Below, one piece after another: positions 18,585-26,845 of a stretch of 64,000 bases of DNA. The notes below the pieces were generated by a model. It did not search any database. It saw nothing but the letters and a program-made list of their open reading frames with translations, and had not been told where the DNA came from. Position 1 is the first letter of the stretch. Every line of letters starts with the position of its first letter. Both the position numbers and the translations under genes were made by a program. Source of the DNA: Vogesella alkaliphila (lineage in GTDB: Bacteria; Pseudomonadota; Gammaproteobacteria; Burkholderiales; Chromobacteriaceae); NCBI RefSeq assembly GCF_014652475.1, contig NZ_BMYW01000007.1, forward strand, positions 1 through 64,000, read 5' to 3'.

Positions 18585-20114
18585 TCAGTTGGCCGTTTCC
18601 GGTGCCGTGCAGGGCAGCACCAGGATAAAAGATGTGCCTTCCCCGACGGTGCTGTCAACCCGAATCGTGCCGCCCAGGCGCTGGAACACGATATTGAACA
18701 CGATGTGCAGGCCCAGGCCGCTGCCGCCATCGCCGCGGCGGGTGGTGAAGAAGGGCTCGAAGATGCGTTTCAGGTTTTCCGGCGGAATCCCCTTGCCGTC
18801 GTCGGTCACCGACAGCCGGATCTTCTGCTCGGCCAGCGCGTCGACGCGGATCTGGATGCAGCCTTCGGCGCCGTCGTCGTAGGCGTGCAGCAGCGCGTTC
18901 ATCAGCAGGTTGGTCAGCACCTGCGACAGGGCGCCGGGGTAGCTGTCCATCCGCAGCTGGGGCGGGCAGTCGACGTCGATCACCACCTTGCTGTGGCGCA
19001 GCCTGGGGCGCAGGCTGGTGATGATCTCGCCGATGTAGTGCGCGATGTCGAACTGGCGCCGCGCCTCGCTGGTCTGGTCGACGGCGACCTGCTTGAAGCT
19101 CTGGATCAGGTTGGCCGCACGCTCGGTGTTGCTCAGGATCAGCGCGGTGGACTCGCGGGCGTCGTCGAGATAGCGCTCCAGCTCGCTTTTCCTGATCTGG
19201 CCGCTCTGGAACTGCTGCCCGACCTGGCCGGTGATCCGCGCCAGGTGCGAGGCGGCGGTGAGGGTGATGCCGACCGGGGTGTTGATCTCGTGCGCCACGC
19301 CGGCGACCAGGCTGCCCAGCGACGCCAGTTTTTCGGTTTCCACCAGCGTGTTCTGGGTGTCCAGCAACTGCCGGTAGGCGACCTCGGCGCGTTCCTTTTC
19401 CGCGATGGCGGTCCGCTCCGCGTCGCGGCGCAGGCCCAGCTCGCGGCTGATCTTGTGGATGATCAGGTTGACGCCGCCGACCAGCTCGGCGTATTCGCTG
19501 AAGCGGCTTTGCGGCAGCTGCAGGTCGGCTTCCGCCTCCAGCCGGGCGGCGCCGTACAGCGCCTGCTGCAGCTCGTGCAGCGGCGAGAACACGTAGCGTT
19601 TCAGGCCGGCGATCAGGATGACGAACAGCAGCAGGTTGATCAGCAGCGCCAGCACGATCTGGCGGGTCAGCTCGCTGGCAAGGCGGGTGGTGATCTTGTC
19701 GCGCGACAGATACACGGTGATCTGGCCGAGGTTGTGGCGCTGCTGGTAAAGGATGGGCAGCCGCAGGGTTTCGTCGTGCAGCGGCGGCGCCGCCTTGGCC
19801 AGCGAGGTGATGCGGCCGTCGGCGCTACGCATGCGGCCGAAGAACAGCCCGGCATCGCCTTCCACCATCAGGCCGACCACCGCCGCCGATTTCAGCTCCG
19901 CGTCCAGGGTCAGGCGGATGAACTGGTCGTCCAGCTGCCACACCCCGTGCGGCAGCGACAGCGCCAGCCGCTCCTGCAGGCCCTGCTTCAGCTGCAGGTA
20001 GTCGCGCTCCTCGGCGTCGCGGGCGGCCTCGTAGCTCAGGAAGCCGGTCAGGCCCATCACGATGGACAGCACCGAGATGATCCAGATCGCCAGCCGGCTT
20101 TTTATGCTGTTCAT
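18585..20114 (-). CDS. Membrane sensor histidine kinase
   Basis: This 509-residue protein has a membrane helix at about 8-27, a periplasmic sensor region of about 130 residues and a second helix near 165-188 (IVLALLINLLLFVILIAGL). A HAMP-like linker is followed by a dimerisation domain with the phospho-accepting His in GVAHEINTPVG. The ATPase domain contains TNLLMNALLHAYDD (N box), DDGKGIPPEN (G1) and GGSGLGLHIV (G2). ATG 20114 (MNSIKSRLAIW) starts just before the first helix; the longer frame adds nothing family-like. The ligand is unknown. It forms a two-gene unit with the HD-GYP regulator. Confidence 0.9.
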   Translation of the reverse strand: MNSIKSRLAIWIISVLSIVMGLTGFLSYEAARDAEERDYLQLKQGLQERLALSLPHGVWQLDDQFIRLTLDAELKSAAVVGLMVEGDAGLFFGRMRSADGRITSLAKAAPPLHDETLRLPILYQQRHNLGQITVYLSRDKITTRLASELTRQIVLALLINLLLFVILIAGLKRYVFSPLHELQQALYGAARLEAEADLQLPQSRFSEYAELVGGVNLIIHKISRELGLRRDAERTAIAEKERAEVAYRQLLDTQNTLVETEKLASLGSLVAGVAHEINTPVGITLTAASHLARITGQVGQQFQSGQIRKSELERYLDDARESTALILSNTERAANLIQSFKQVAVDQTSEARRQFDIAHYIGEIITSLRPRLRHSKVVIDVDCPPQLRMDSYPGALSQVLTNLLMNALLHAYDDGAEGCIQIRVDALAEQKIRLSVTDDGKGIPPENLKRIFEPFFTTRRGDGGSGLGLHIVFNIVFQRLGGTIRVDSTVGEGTSFILVLPCTAPETAN

Positions 20115-20192
20115 GTCGTCACCCTGCGCAGATAAGGCACGAGTCATGGTAACGCAGCCGCTGGCGCCCGGTGTGTCGGCGCGACGGTTTTT

Positions 20193-21092
20193 TCAGCAGC
20201 CGCTGGCGGCGCGACGCGGCAGCGGGATTTTTTGCAGGATCAGGCCGCCCAGGATCAGCGCCAGGCCGTTGAGGGTGGAGGGCAGGATCTGCTCGCCGAT
20301 CAGCAGGTAGATCAGCAAGAGTGACAGCAGCGGTGCGAGGAAGATCAGGTTGGCGATGCGTGCGGTGCTGCTGGTCAGCTTCATCGCTGCCAGCCACAGC
20401 ACGAAGGTGAAGCCCATCTCCAGCGCACCGACGTAGGCGGCACCGGCGATGCCCTGCCACGCCACCGCACCCAGTTCGCCGTGCCCCAGGCACCACAGCC
20501 AGGCCAGCGGCAGCGCGAACAGGAAGTTCAGCGTCAGCCCCAGCACCGGCTCGCGCCGGTCGCGGGTATTGAACAGCCAGTAGCCGGCCCACAGCACGGT
20601 GGAGACCAGCGCGTAGCCGACGCCGGCCAGGTTGCTGAATTCCAGCGCCAAAGGTTGGCCGCGGGTGGCGATCACCAGCACGCCGGCGTAGCAGACCAGC
20701 GCCGCCAGCGCGTCCTGCGGCCGCGGTTTCTGCTTCAGCACCGGGATGGCGAGCAGGGTCATGGTCAGCGCCCAGGTGTAGTTGATCGCCTGCGCCTCCT
20801 GCGCCGGCAGCAGGTCGTAGGCCTGGAACAGGATCAGGTAGTAGGCAAAGGGATTGACCGCGCCCAGCAGCAGCGAGCGCCGCCAGTGCTGGCGCAGCGC
20901 CGGCAGCAGCTCGCCGAGACGGCCCTGCCAGGCGAGGATGGACAGCAAGGACAGCAGCGAAAAGGCGCTGGCGTACAGCACCAGCTGCGCCGGGCTGAGG
21001 TGTTGCAGGCTGATCTTGAAGGCGGTGGCCACGGTGGACCAGGCGAGCACGGCGCCGAGGCCGTAGAGGTAGGCTTTTTGTTGCGAGGTCAA
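20193..21092 (-). CDS. EamA family (DMT superfamily) transporter
   Basis: This 299-residue inner-membrane protein has about ten hydrophobic segments in two EamA repeats, with the typical start YLYGLGAVLAWSTVATAFKI. Its substrate cannot be predicted; relatives export amino acids and other metabolites. The start appears to be TTG 21092, which overlaps the nnr stop as TTGA; no ATG lies in the right place. This coupling mirrors the ATGA/GTGA overlaps elsewhere in the operon. It is the last gene of the nine-gene run that begins at ptsN. Confidence 0.85.
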   Translation of the reverse strand: MTSQQKAYLYGLGAVLAWSTVATAFKISLQHLSPAQLVLYASAFSLLSLLSILAWQGRLGELLPALRQHWRRSLLLGAVNPFAYYLILFQAYDLLPAQEAQAINYTWALTMTLLAIPVLKQKPRPQDALAALVCYAGVLVIATRGQPLALEFSNLAGVGYALVSTVLWAGYWLFNTRDRREPVLGLTLNFLFALPLAWLWCLGHGELGAVAWQGIAGAAYVGALEMGFTFVLWLAAMKLTSSTARIANLIFLAPLLSLLLIYLLIGEQILPSTLNGLALILGGLILQKIPLPRRAASGC

Positions 21093-22585
21093 AACGGGGG
21101 CTTTCTGTGGGAGTGGTCGTGGTCGCTGCCGGCGAGTTGCCGGTTGAGCAGCTGCTGCATCAGCGGCAGCGTGCTGCTGGCGCGCAGGCCGATCGGGCCG
21201 CCGGCGTCGGCCAGGTAGCGGTCGCCGGCGCTGGCGTGCAGCCACACTGCGTTGCCGGCGGCGGTGGTCTCGTCCTGGCCCTGCGCCAGCAGCGCGGCGA
21301 TGCTGCCGCTGAGGATGTCGCCCTGGCCGGCGCTGGCCAGCGCCGCGTTGCCGGCGGTGCACAGCCGGTAGTAGCCGTCGGGGCCGCAGACCAGCGAGCC
21401 GGCGCCCTTGAGCACGGCGATCACGCCAAGCTTGGCCGCAAGGCTGCGCACCGCGGCGAGGCGGTCCTGCTGCACGCTAACGGTGCTGCAAGCGAGCAGG
21501 CGTGCCGCCTCGGCTGGATGCGGGGTGATCACCGCCGGTCGCGTGCGCTGGCGCAGCTGTTGTTGCAGGGCATCGTCGCCGGCCAGCAGGTTGAGCGCGT
21601 CGGCGTCGAGCAGCAGCGCGCCGGGGTGAGCCAGCACGCCGGCGAGGATGCGGTGCGCCTGCGGGCTCTGGCCGAGGCCGGGGCCGATGGCGACCACCTC
21701 GTCGGCGGCGAGGCTGCTGCTGCCCAGCGGCGCGATCATCAGCTCCGGCCACAGCGGGTCCAGCGCCAGCCGCGCATCCAGGCTGTGGATGCGCACCTTA
21801 CCGGCCCCCAGCGCCAGAGCCGCGCGACCGGCGAGCAGCGCTGCGCCGCCCATGCCGGCGCAGCCGCCGATGATGCTGACGCAGCCGAAGCTGCCTTTGT
21901 TGCTGTTGTGACGGCGGCGCAGCGGTGCAAGGTTGGCCGCAAGCAGCTCGCCCTGCGGCGGTGGTACCAGCGTTGGCGGGCAGTCGAGGGGCAGCAGCTC
22001 GACGCGGCCGCTGTAGTCGCGGCCGTCGGCGGTGAACAGCCCCGGCTTGTGGCACAGCAGCGCCAGGGTATGGTCGGCGGGGAGGGCGGCACCCTGCACG
22101 CAGCCGTTCCAGGCGTCGAGGCCGCTGGGCACGTCCAGCGCCACCCGCGGGCAGGGCAGGGCGTCCAGCGCGGCGAGGTGCGCCTGCCAGCCGGCGTCCA
22201 GCGGCCGGTTCAGCCCGGCGCCGAACAGGCCGTCGATCAGGACTTCGGCCGGAGGGAGCGCGGCCAGTGTGCGGTCGAGCCGGCCGCCGGCGGCGAGATA
22301 CTGCCGCCTGGCCGCCTGCGCGGCGGCGGTGACAGGCGGCAGCGGCTGCCACACGCCGACCTCGTAATCGGCCAGCAGCAGCCGTGCCGCGATCAGCGCG
22401 TCGCCGCCGTTGTTGCCGGTGCCGGCGGCGAACAGCAGCCGGCGCGGCGGCGGGTAGTGCCGGTGCAGCCACTGCGCAATGGCGGCGCCGGCGCGGGCCA
22501 TCAGGTCGAGGCCGGCCAGCGCCGCCTGCTGCTCCCACTGCCGCAGCGCGGCAGCGTCGATCAGCGCGCGCTCATTCGCCGGCAT
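21089..22585 (-). CDS. nnr: Bifunctional NAD(P)H-hydrate epimerase/dehydratase
   Basis: This enzyme repairs hydrated NADH and NADPH. The N-terminal epimerase (about 1-205) has AAGTGNNGGDALIAARLL and the ALDVPSGLD loop. The C-terminal ADP-dependent dehydratase (about 220-490) has IIGGCAGMGGAALLAGRAAL and the GNAALASAGQGDILSGSIAALLAQG signature. The 498 residues match the fused form known from E. coli YjeF. It carries one exact motif copy (21932-21940) and one AAGCTTGGCCGCAA variant. It overlaps ubiX by 14 bp and the EamA gene by four. Confidence 0.94.
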   Translation of the reverse strand: MPANERALIDAAALRQWEQQAALAGLDLMARAGAAIAQWLHRHYPPPRRLLFAAGTGNNGGDALIAARLLLADYEVGVWQPLPPVTAAAQAARRQYLAAGGRLDRTLAALPPAEVLIDGLFGAGLNRPLDAGWQAHLAALDALPCPRVALDVPSGLDAWNGCVQGAALPADHTLALLCHKPGLFTADGRDYSGRVELLPLDCPPTLVPPPQGELLAANLAPLRRRHNSNKGSFGCVSIIGGCAGMGGAALLAGRAALALGAGKVRIHSLDARLALDPLWPELMIAPLGSSSLAADEVVAIGPGLGQSPQAHRILAGVLAHPGALLLDADALNLLAGDDALQQQLRQRTRPAVITPHPAEAARLLACSTVSVQQDRLAAVRSLAAKLGVIAVLKGAGSLVCGPDGYYRLCTAGNAALASAGQGDILSGSIAALLAQGQDETTAAGNAVWLHASAGDRYLADAGGPIGLRASSTLPLMQQLLNRQLAGSDHDHSHRKPPF

Positions 22586-23198
22586 GGTGACTCTCTCCCC
22601 AGCGCGGCAGCAGCTGGTGCGGTACCGCCAGCTGGTCGAGGATGCGCGCGACCACGAAGTCGACCATGTCGGCTACGGTCTGCGGGTGGGTGTAGAAGCC
22701 GGGGGACGGCGGCAGGATGCAGACGCCGAGGCGGGCCAGCTTGAGCATGTTTTCGAGGTGGATCACCGACAGCGGCGCCTCGCGCGGTACCAGCACCAGC
22801 TTGCGGCCTTCCTTGATCATCACGTCGGCGGCACGTTCGATCAGGTTGTCGCTCATGCCGTGCGCCACCGCGGCGAGGGTACCCATCGAGCACGGGCAGA
22901 TCACCATTGCGTCGGCCGGGTTGGAGCCGGAGGCGGGCGGTGCAAACCAGGCCTCGCGCCCGAACACCGCCAGCTGGCCGTCGGCGGGCTGGTAGCGCTC
23001 TTGCAGCCACTGCTGGAAGCCTTCCGGCCGCGAGGGCAGCGTCAGGTTCATCTCCTGTTTCGCCACCACCTGTGCCGCCTGCGAGTACATCACCCACACC
23101 CGCTTGCCGGCGCGCAGCAGGCATTCGATCAGGCGCAGGCCGTAGGGCAGGCCGGAGGCGCCGGTGAGGGCGACGGTAACGGTATCAATCTTTGTCAT
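22572..23198 (-). CDS. ubiX: Flavin prenyltransferase UbiX
   Basis: UbiX makes the prenylated FMN cofactor used by UbiD-type decarboxylases in ubiquinone synthesis. It has 208 residues with the diagnostic start VALTGASGLPYGLRLIECLL and the phosphate/FMN site VICPCSMGTLAAVAHGMSDNLIERAADV. LVPREAPLSVIHLENML follows, as does PPSPGFYTHPQTV near the C terminus. ubiD is not in the window; ubiG lies at 55-56 kb. It overlaps both neighbours, showing co-transcription. Confidence 0.96.
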   Translation of the reverse strand: MTKIDTVTVALTGASGLPYGLRLIECLLRAGKRVWVMYSQAAQVVAKQEMNLTLPSRPEGFQQWLQERYQPADGQLAVFGREAWFAPPASGSNPADAMVICPCSMGTLAAVAHGMSDNLIERAADVMIKEGRKLVLVPREAPLSVIHLENMLKLARLGVCILPPSPGFYTHPQTVADMVDFVVARILDQLAVPHQLLPRWGESHHAGE

Positions 23199-23712
23199 GC
23201 GCTTGTACCAGATGGCTTGCGATCAGACCGTTGGCGACGCCGCCGAGCAGGGTGGCCAGCGCCAGCGGCGGGAACAGTACCAGTATATTGTCGTAGGGAA
23301 TCAGGAACAGCCTGACCAGCAGCAATTGTCCCAGCAGATGGGCCTGCGCCGCCAGCAGGCTGTGGCTGACCAGGCTGAAATGGCGCGCTGGCAGCGCCCG
23401 GCAGGCGCCCAGCAGCAGCAGGCTGGCCAGCGCGCCGCCGAGGCTGAGCCAGAAGCCGGGGGTGAACAGGCTGCCCAGCAGCAGGCCGGCGCCGACGACG
23501 CGCAGCAGCGTGACCCACACCGCGGCGCGCCAGCCCAGGGTGTACAGCGCAAACAGGGTCATGATGTTGGCCAGCCCCGGTTTGACGCCGGGCAGCGGCG
23601 ACGGGATGGCGGCATCGACCATGCCCAGAGCGATGGCCAGCGCGGCCAGGCTGGCGATGCGGTGATCGTCGGCGCTGGCTTGCAGCGTGCGTTCAGTAGG
23701 CGAGCGAGTCAT
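23185..23712 (-). CDS. Gx transporter (heptaprenyl diphosphate synthase component I-like) membrane protein
   Basis: This 175-residue protein has about five membrane segments and the family motif PLPGVKPGLANIMTLFALYTLGWRAA. It matches the Gx transporter/HepI-like family. Members occur next to small NusG-domain-II proteins, as here, and are suspected substrate-binding membrane components of uptake systems; activity as a prenyl synthase subunit is unproven in Gram-negatives. It overlaps the NusG-II gene by 20 bp and ubiX by 14. Confidence 0.8.
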   Translation of the reverse strand: MTRSPTERTLQASADDHRIASLAALAIALGMVDAAIPSPLPGVKPGLANIMTLFALYTLGWRAAVWVTLLRVVGAGLLLGSLFTPGFWLSLGGALASLLLLGACRALPARHFSLVSHSLLAAQAHLLGQLLLVRLFLIPYDNILVLFPPLALATLLGGVANGLIASHLVQAHDKD

Positions 23713-24055
23713 GGGCTTGGCGCGGGCCGGCCAGCTCGATGCTGACGCGGTTGGGCAGGCACACGGCGATGTCGCCGCTGCGGCGCAGCCAGCCCTGCTG
23801 CACGCAGTACTGGCGCGGGCTCGGATCGCGGCGGATGCGGGCCTGGCCGTCGTGGATCTCGATTTCGGTCAGCCCCAGCGGGCCGCGGGCGACATGGAGG
23901 CGGTTCAGGCGCAGCGGCAGGCGGACGGTTTCCATGCCGTTCTGGCGCACGATGACTTCGCTGGCCGCGCCGGCGTGACGGCCGAGCTGCAGGAAGGCGG
24001 CCAGCAACAGCGCGCACAGTGCCAGCAGCACCAGATAGTCCCCGGCCTTGAACAT
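23693..24055 (-). CDS. NusG domain II-containing protein
   Basis: This 120-residue protein has one N-terminal membrane anchor (about 6-24, GDYLVLLALCALLLAAFLQL). The periplasmic or extracytoplasmic NusG-II-like beta domain includes VRQNGMETVRLPL, IEIHDGQARI, CVQQGWLRRSGDIAVCLPNRVSIEL. Two cysteines, in YCVQQGW and AVCLPN, are conserved in this family. It is typically paired with the Gx transporter, as here. The function is unknown; a link to flavinylated redox systems has been proposed for relatives, but no ApbE or FMN-binding protein is nearby. Confidence 0.82.
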   Translation of the reverse strand: MFKAGDYLVLLALCALLLAAFLQLGRHAGAASEVIVRQNGMETVRLPLRLNRLHVARGPLGLTEIEIHDGQARIRRDPSPRQYCVQQGWLRRSGDIAVCLPNRVSIELAGPRQAHDSLAY

Positions 24056-24062
24056 CGGCGGC

Positions 24063-24905
24063 TTATTTTTTGGCGGGCAGCTGGCGGTGGCGCAGCAGGA
24101 CCTGTTCGCCGGCGAAGGCCTTGGCCAGCTGTTCGGCGAGGTAGACCGAGCGGTGCTGGCCGCCGGTGCAGCCGATGGCGACGGTGACGTAGCTGCGGTT
24201 GTCCTGGCGGAAGCGCGGCAGCCAGTTTTGCAGGAACTGGCGGATGTCGGCCAGCATCTGCGCCACGCTGGCCTCGCCCTCGAAGAAGCGGCAGATCGCC
24301 TCGTCCTGGCCGGTCAGCGGTCGCAGCGCGACTTCGTAGTAGGGGTTGGGCAGGCAGCGCACGTCGAACACGAAGTCGGCGTCCAGCGGCAGGCCGTGCT
24401 TGAAGCCGAACGATTCGAACACCAGGGTCAGGCAGTCGGCGTCGGCGTCGACCAGTACCTTGACCCAGGCGCGCAGCGCGTTGGCGGACAGGTGGCTGGT
24501 GTCGATGCGGTGGCCCAGCTCGTGGATGTGCTCCAGCATCTCGCGCTCGAGGCGGATGCATTCCTCCACCGTCAGGCCGTTGCCGGACAGCGGGTGGCGG
24601 CGCCGGGTCTCCGAGAAGCGCTGCACCAGTACCTCGGTGGTGGCTTCCAGATAGATCAGGCGCACGTCGACCCGCACCGCCTTCAGGTTGGCCATCACCT
24701 CCGGCAATGCGGCCAACGTTGGCGCCGAGCGGGTGTCGACGCTGATGGCGACATGCTCGTAGCCCTGTTCGCTGTACAGCGCCACCACGTCGGTGAGCAT
24801 GGTGGCCGGCAGGTTGTCGACGCAGTAGTAGCCGTTGTCTTCCAAGAGGCGCAGGGCGACCGACTTGCCGGAGCCGGACAGGCCGCTAATCAGAATCAGC
24901 TGCAT
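24063..24905 (-). CDS. rapZ: RNase adapter protein RapZ
   Basis: RapZ binds nucleotides and small RNAs. In E. coli it delivers GlmZ to RNase E to control GlmS; in Neisseriales its target is not established. It has 280 residues, with Walker A GLSGSGKS at 8-15 and the C-terminal RNA-binding region [25 protein letters not shown]. An exact dispersed motif lies at 24709. It overlaps hprK by 20 bp, the usual betaproteobacterial ptsN-hprK-rapZ order. Confidence 0.95.
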   Translation of the reverse strand: MQLILISGLSGSGKSVALRLLEDNGYYCVDNLPATMLTDVVALYSEQGYEHVAISVDTRSAPTLAALPEVMANLKAVRVDVRLIYLEATTEVLVQRFSETRRRHPLSGNGLTVEECIRLEREMLEHIHELGHRIDTSHLSANALRAWVKVLVDADADCLTLVFESFGFKHGLPLDADFVFDVRCLPNPYYEVALRPLTGQDEAICRFFEGEASVAQMLADIRQFLQNWLPRFRQDNRSYVTVAIGCTGGQHRSVYLAEQLAKAFAGEQVLLRHRQLPAKK

Positions 24906-25842
24906 GTTCCTGGTCCCGTAGCAGGTTGGTATGGCGGTCGATGAATTCGCGGGTGCTGTCGATGCCGCGCAGCTGCAGGATGTAGTTGCGCACCGCGGCC
25001 TCGACCAGTACCGCCAGGTTGCGGCCGGCGGCCACCGGCAGGATGACCTTGCGCACGGTGACGCCGAGGATGTCCTGCGTCTCGGACTGGATGTTGAGGC
25101 GGTCCAGCGTCTGCATCGCCTGGTCGTTGGCCTTCATCAGGTGGATGATCAGCTTCAGCACCTTCTTCGGGCGCACCGCGGTTTCGCCGAAGATGGTGCG
25201 GATATTGAGGATGCCGAGGCCGCGCACTTCGAGGAAGTCGCGCAGCAGCGCCGGGCAGCGCCCTTCCAGCGTTTCCGGGCCGATGCGGTACAGCTCGACC
25301 GCGTCGTCGGCGACCATGCCGTGGCCGCGCGAGATCAGTTCCAGCGCCAGCTCGCTCTTGCCCATCGCCGAATCGCCCATGATCAGCACGCCGATTTCCA
25401 GCACGTCGAGAAACACGCCGTGCATCACGGTGGACACCGCCAGCGCGCGCGCCAGATAGATGCGCAGCACGTCCATCAGGTACGGGCTTTCCAGCGGCGT
25501 ACTCATCAGCGGCACATTGTGGCTCTGGCAATAGTCGCGCAGCAGGTTGGGTACCGGCTGCGCATTGGCGACGATCACCACCGCCATGGTGCGGTGGAAC
25601 AGCTGGTCCAGCGCGGTTCGTGCCGCGGCCTGCTCCAGCTTGTTCAGGTATTCCACCTCCGCGAGGCCTAGGACCTGGACGCGGTTGGGGTGGATGAAGT
25701 TGAGGTGACCGACCAGTGCCTGGGTTGGCCGCTGTTCATCATTCGAAATCAGGTTGTCGGAGCCGGAGCGGCCGGCGACCCAGCTCAGGTTGAGCTTGTG
25801 CTGATTGTCCTGGTACAGGCGGCGAACACTGATATTAGGCAT
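24886..25842 (-). CDS. hprK: HPr kinase/phosphorylase
   Basis: This bifunctional enzyme phosphorylates and dephosphorylates a serine of HPr. Of its 318 residues, the N-terminal domain covers about 1-130. The kinase domain has the P-loop [25 protein letters not shown], and the signature [17 protein letters not shown]. The gene for HPr itself (ptsH) and for enzyme I are not in the window. It overlaps ptsN by eight bases. It is usual in Neisseriales, where the PTS is mostly regulatory. Confidence 0.96.
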   Translation of the reverse strand: MPNISVRRLYQDNQHKLNLSWVAGRSGSDNLISNDEQRPTQALVGHLNFIHPNRVQVLGLAEVEYLNKLEQAAARTALDQLFHRTMAVVIVANAQPVPNLLRDYCQSHNVPLMSTPLESPYLMDVLRIYLARALAVSTVMHGVFLDVLEIGVLIMGDSAMGKSELALELISRGHGMVADDAVELYRIGPETLEGRCPALLRDFLEVRGLGILNIRTIFGETAVRPKKVLKLIIHLMKANDQAMQTLDRLNIQSETQDILGVTVRKVILPVAAGRNLAVLVEAAVRNYILQLRGIDSTREFIDRHTNLLRDQEHAADSD

Positions 25843-26299
25843 GGTCTGGGGTGTCGGAAATCAGGTCGAACAGCTTCTGCGCGTCGCAGGCGGGATCGTT
25901 CATCTGCTCGCGCAGCGCCTTGCTGGAGAAGCGCTGAGCCAGCTCGGACAAGACCTGCAGGTGGATATCGGTGGCCTGCTCCGGCACCAGCAGCACGAAC
26001 AGCAGCGAGACCGGTTTGCCGTCGGGGGCGTCGAACGGAATCGGCGCCTTCAGGCGGATGAAGATGCCGGTGGCTTCCTTCAGGCTCTTGATGCGGCCGT
26101 GCGGGATGGCGACGCCTTGCCCGAGGCCGGTGGAACCGAGTTTTTCCCGGGCAAACAAGCTGTCGAAGACATCGCTGCGCGCGATGGCGTGACTGTTTTC
26201 GACCATCAGGCCGACTTGTTCGAAGAGTCGTTTTTTGCTGGAAACGTCCATCTCAGCAATGACGTTGTCCACGGAGAGTATTTTACTGATCAAGCCCAT
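25835..26299 (-). CDS. ptsN: PTS IIA-like nitrogen-regulatory protein PtsN
   Basis: EIIA-Ntr is the end of the nitrogen-related phosphotransfer chain, which links carbon/nitrogen status to potassium transport and sigma-54-related processes. It has 154 residues with the phosphorylated His67 in [12 protein letters not shown]. It lacks any transporter domain, as is normal. It is the first gene of a tight minus-strand operon and lies after the hpf terminator, so a promoter probably sits in 26300-26403. That stretch is rich in A tracts. Confidence 0.95.
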   Translation of the reverse strand: MGLISKILSVDNVIAEMDVSSKKRLFEQVGLMVENSHAIARSDVFDSLFAREKLGSTGLGQGVAIPHGRIKSLKEATGIFIRLKAPIPFDAPDGKPVSLLFVLLVPEQATDIHLQVLSELAQRFSSKALREQMNDPACDAQKLFDLISDTPDHA

Positions 26300-26403
26300 A
26301 ATGCCATTTGCCCGAAAAAATCGAGGGCCATTCTACGCCGAGTCCACGGAATACCATAGCGGAAAGCGCAGGATGATCGTCAGGAGAAAAAGCGGCACCC
26401 AAA

Positions 26404-26446
26404 AAAAGAACGGATAAGCAAGCAGTGCTTGCATTATCCGTTTTTT
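26404..26446 (-). terminator. Rho-independent terminator after hpf
   Basis: On the minus strand a long stem (AACGGATAA and TTATCCGTT with an inner GCAAGCA/TGCTTGC) is followed by a T-rich tract. It separates rpoN-hpf from ptsN. Confidence 0.9.
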
Positions 26447-26462
26447 GTTCAGCAAATCGTGA

Positions 26463-26783
26463 TCAGAGCGACGCTTGCTCTTGCGGTACCGGCGCGCGAT
26501 GCTCGACCTGTTTTTCCTTGAATTTCAGTACCTGACGATCCAGTTTGTCAGTCAGCAGGTCGATGGCCGCGTACATGTCCGCTTCGGTGGCTTCGGCATG
26601 GATGTCCTTGCCAGCCAGGTGGACATTGACTTCGGCTTTCTGTACCAGTTTGTCGACAGACAGTGTCACGTTGACACCGATCACGTTATCGACATGGCGG
26701 GTAATGCGTTCCAGTTTGCTTTCGATGTAGTCACGAAGCGCCGGGGTAACGTCGAGGTGGAGGCCGGTAATCTTGAGGTTCAT
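26463..26783 (-). CDS. hpf: Ribosome hibernation-promoting factor
   Basis: HPF binds the 30S subunit and stabilises inactive ribosomes in slow growth. The 106-residue short form starts [24 protein letters not shown] and contains [24 protein letters not shown], both diagnostic. It lacks the extra C-terminal domain of the long form. It follows rpoN by 62 bp, the standard arrangement in proteobacteria, and ends in a strong terminator. Confidence 0.95.
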   Translation of the reverse strand: MNLKITGLHLDVTPALRDYIESKLERITRHVDNVIGVNVTLSVDKLVQKAEVNVHLAGKDIHAEATEADMYAAIDLLTDKLDRQVLKFKEKQVEHRAPVPQEQASL

Positions 26784-26845
26784 ACCCTAACTCCTTCTGT
26801 TGGTGCCATATCCGGACTGGGCATGGCGATCTTGTTATGAACAAC

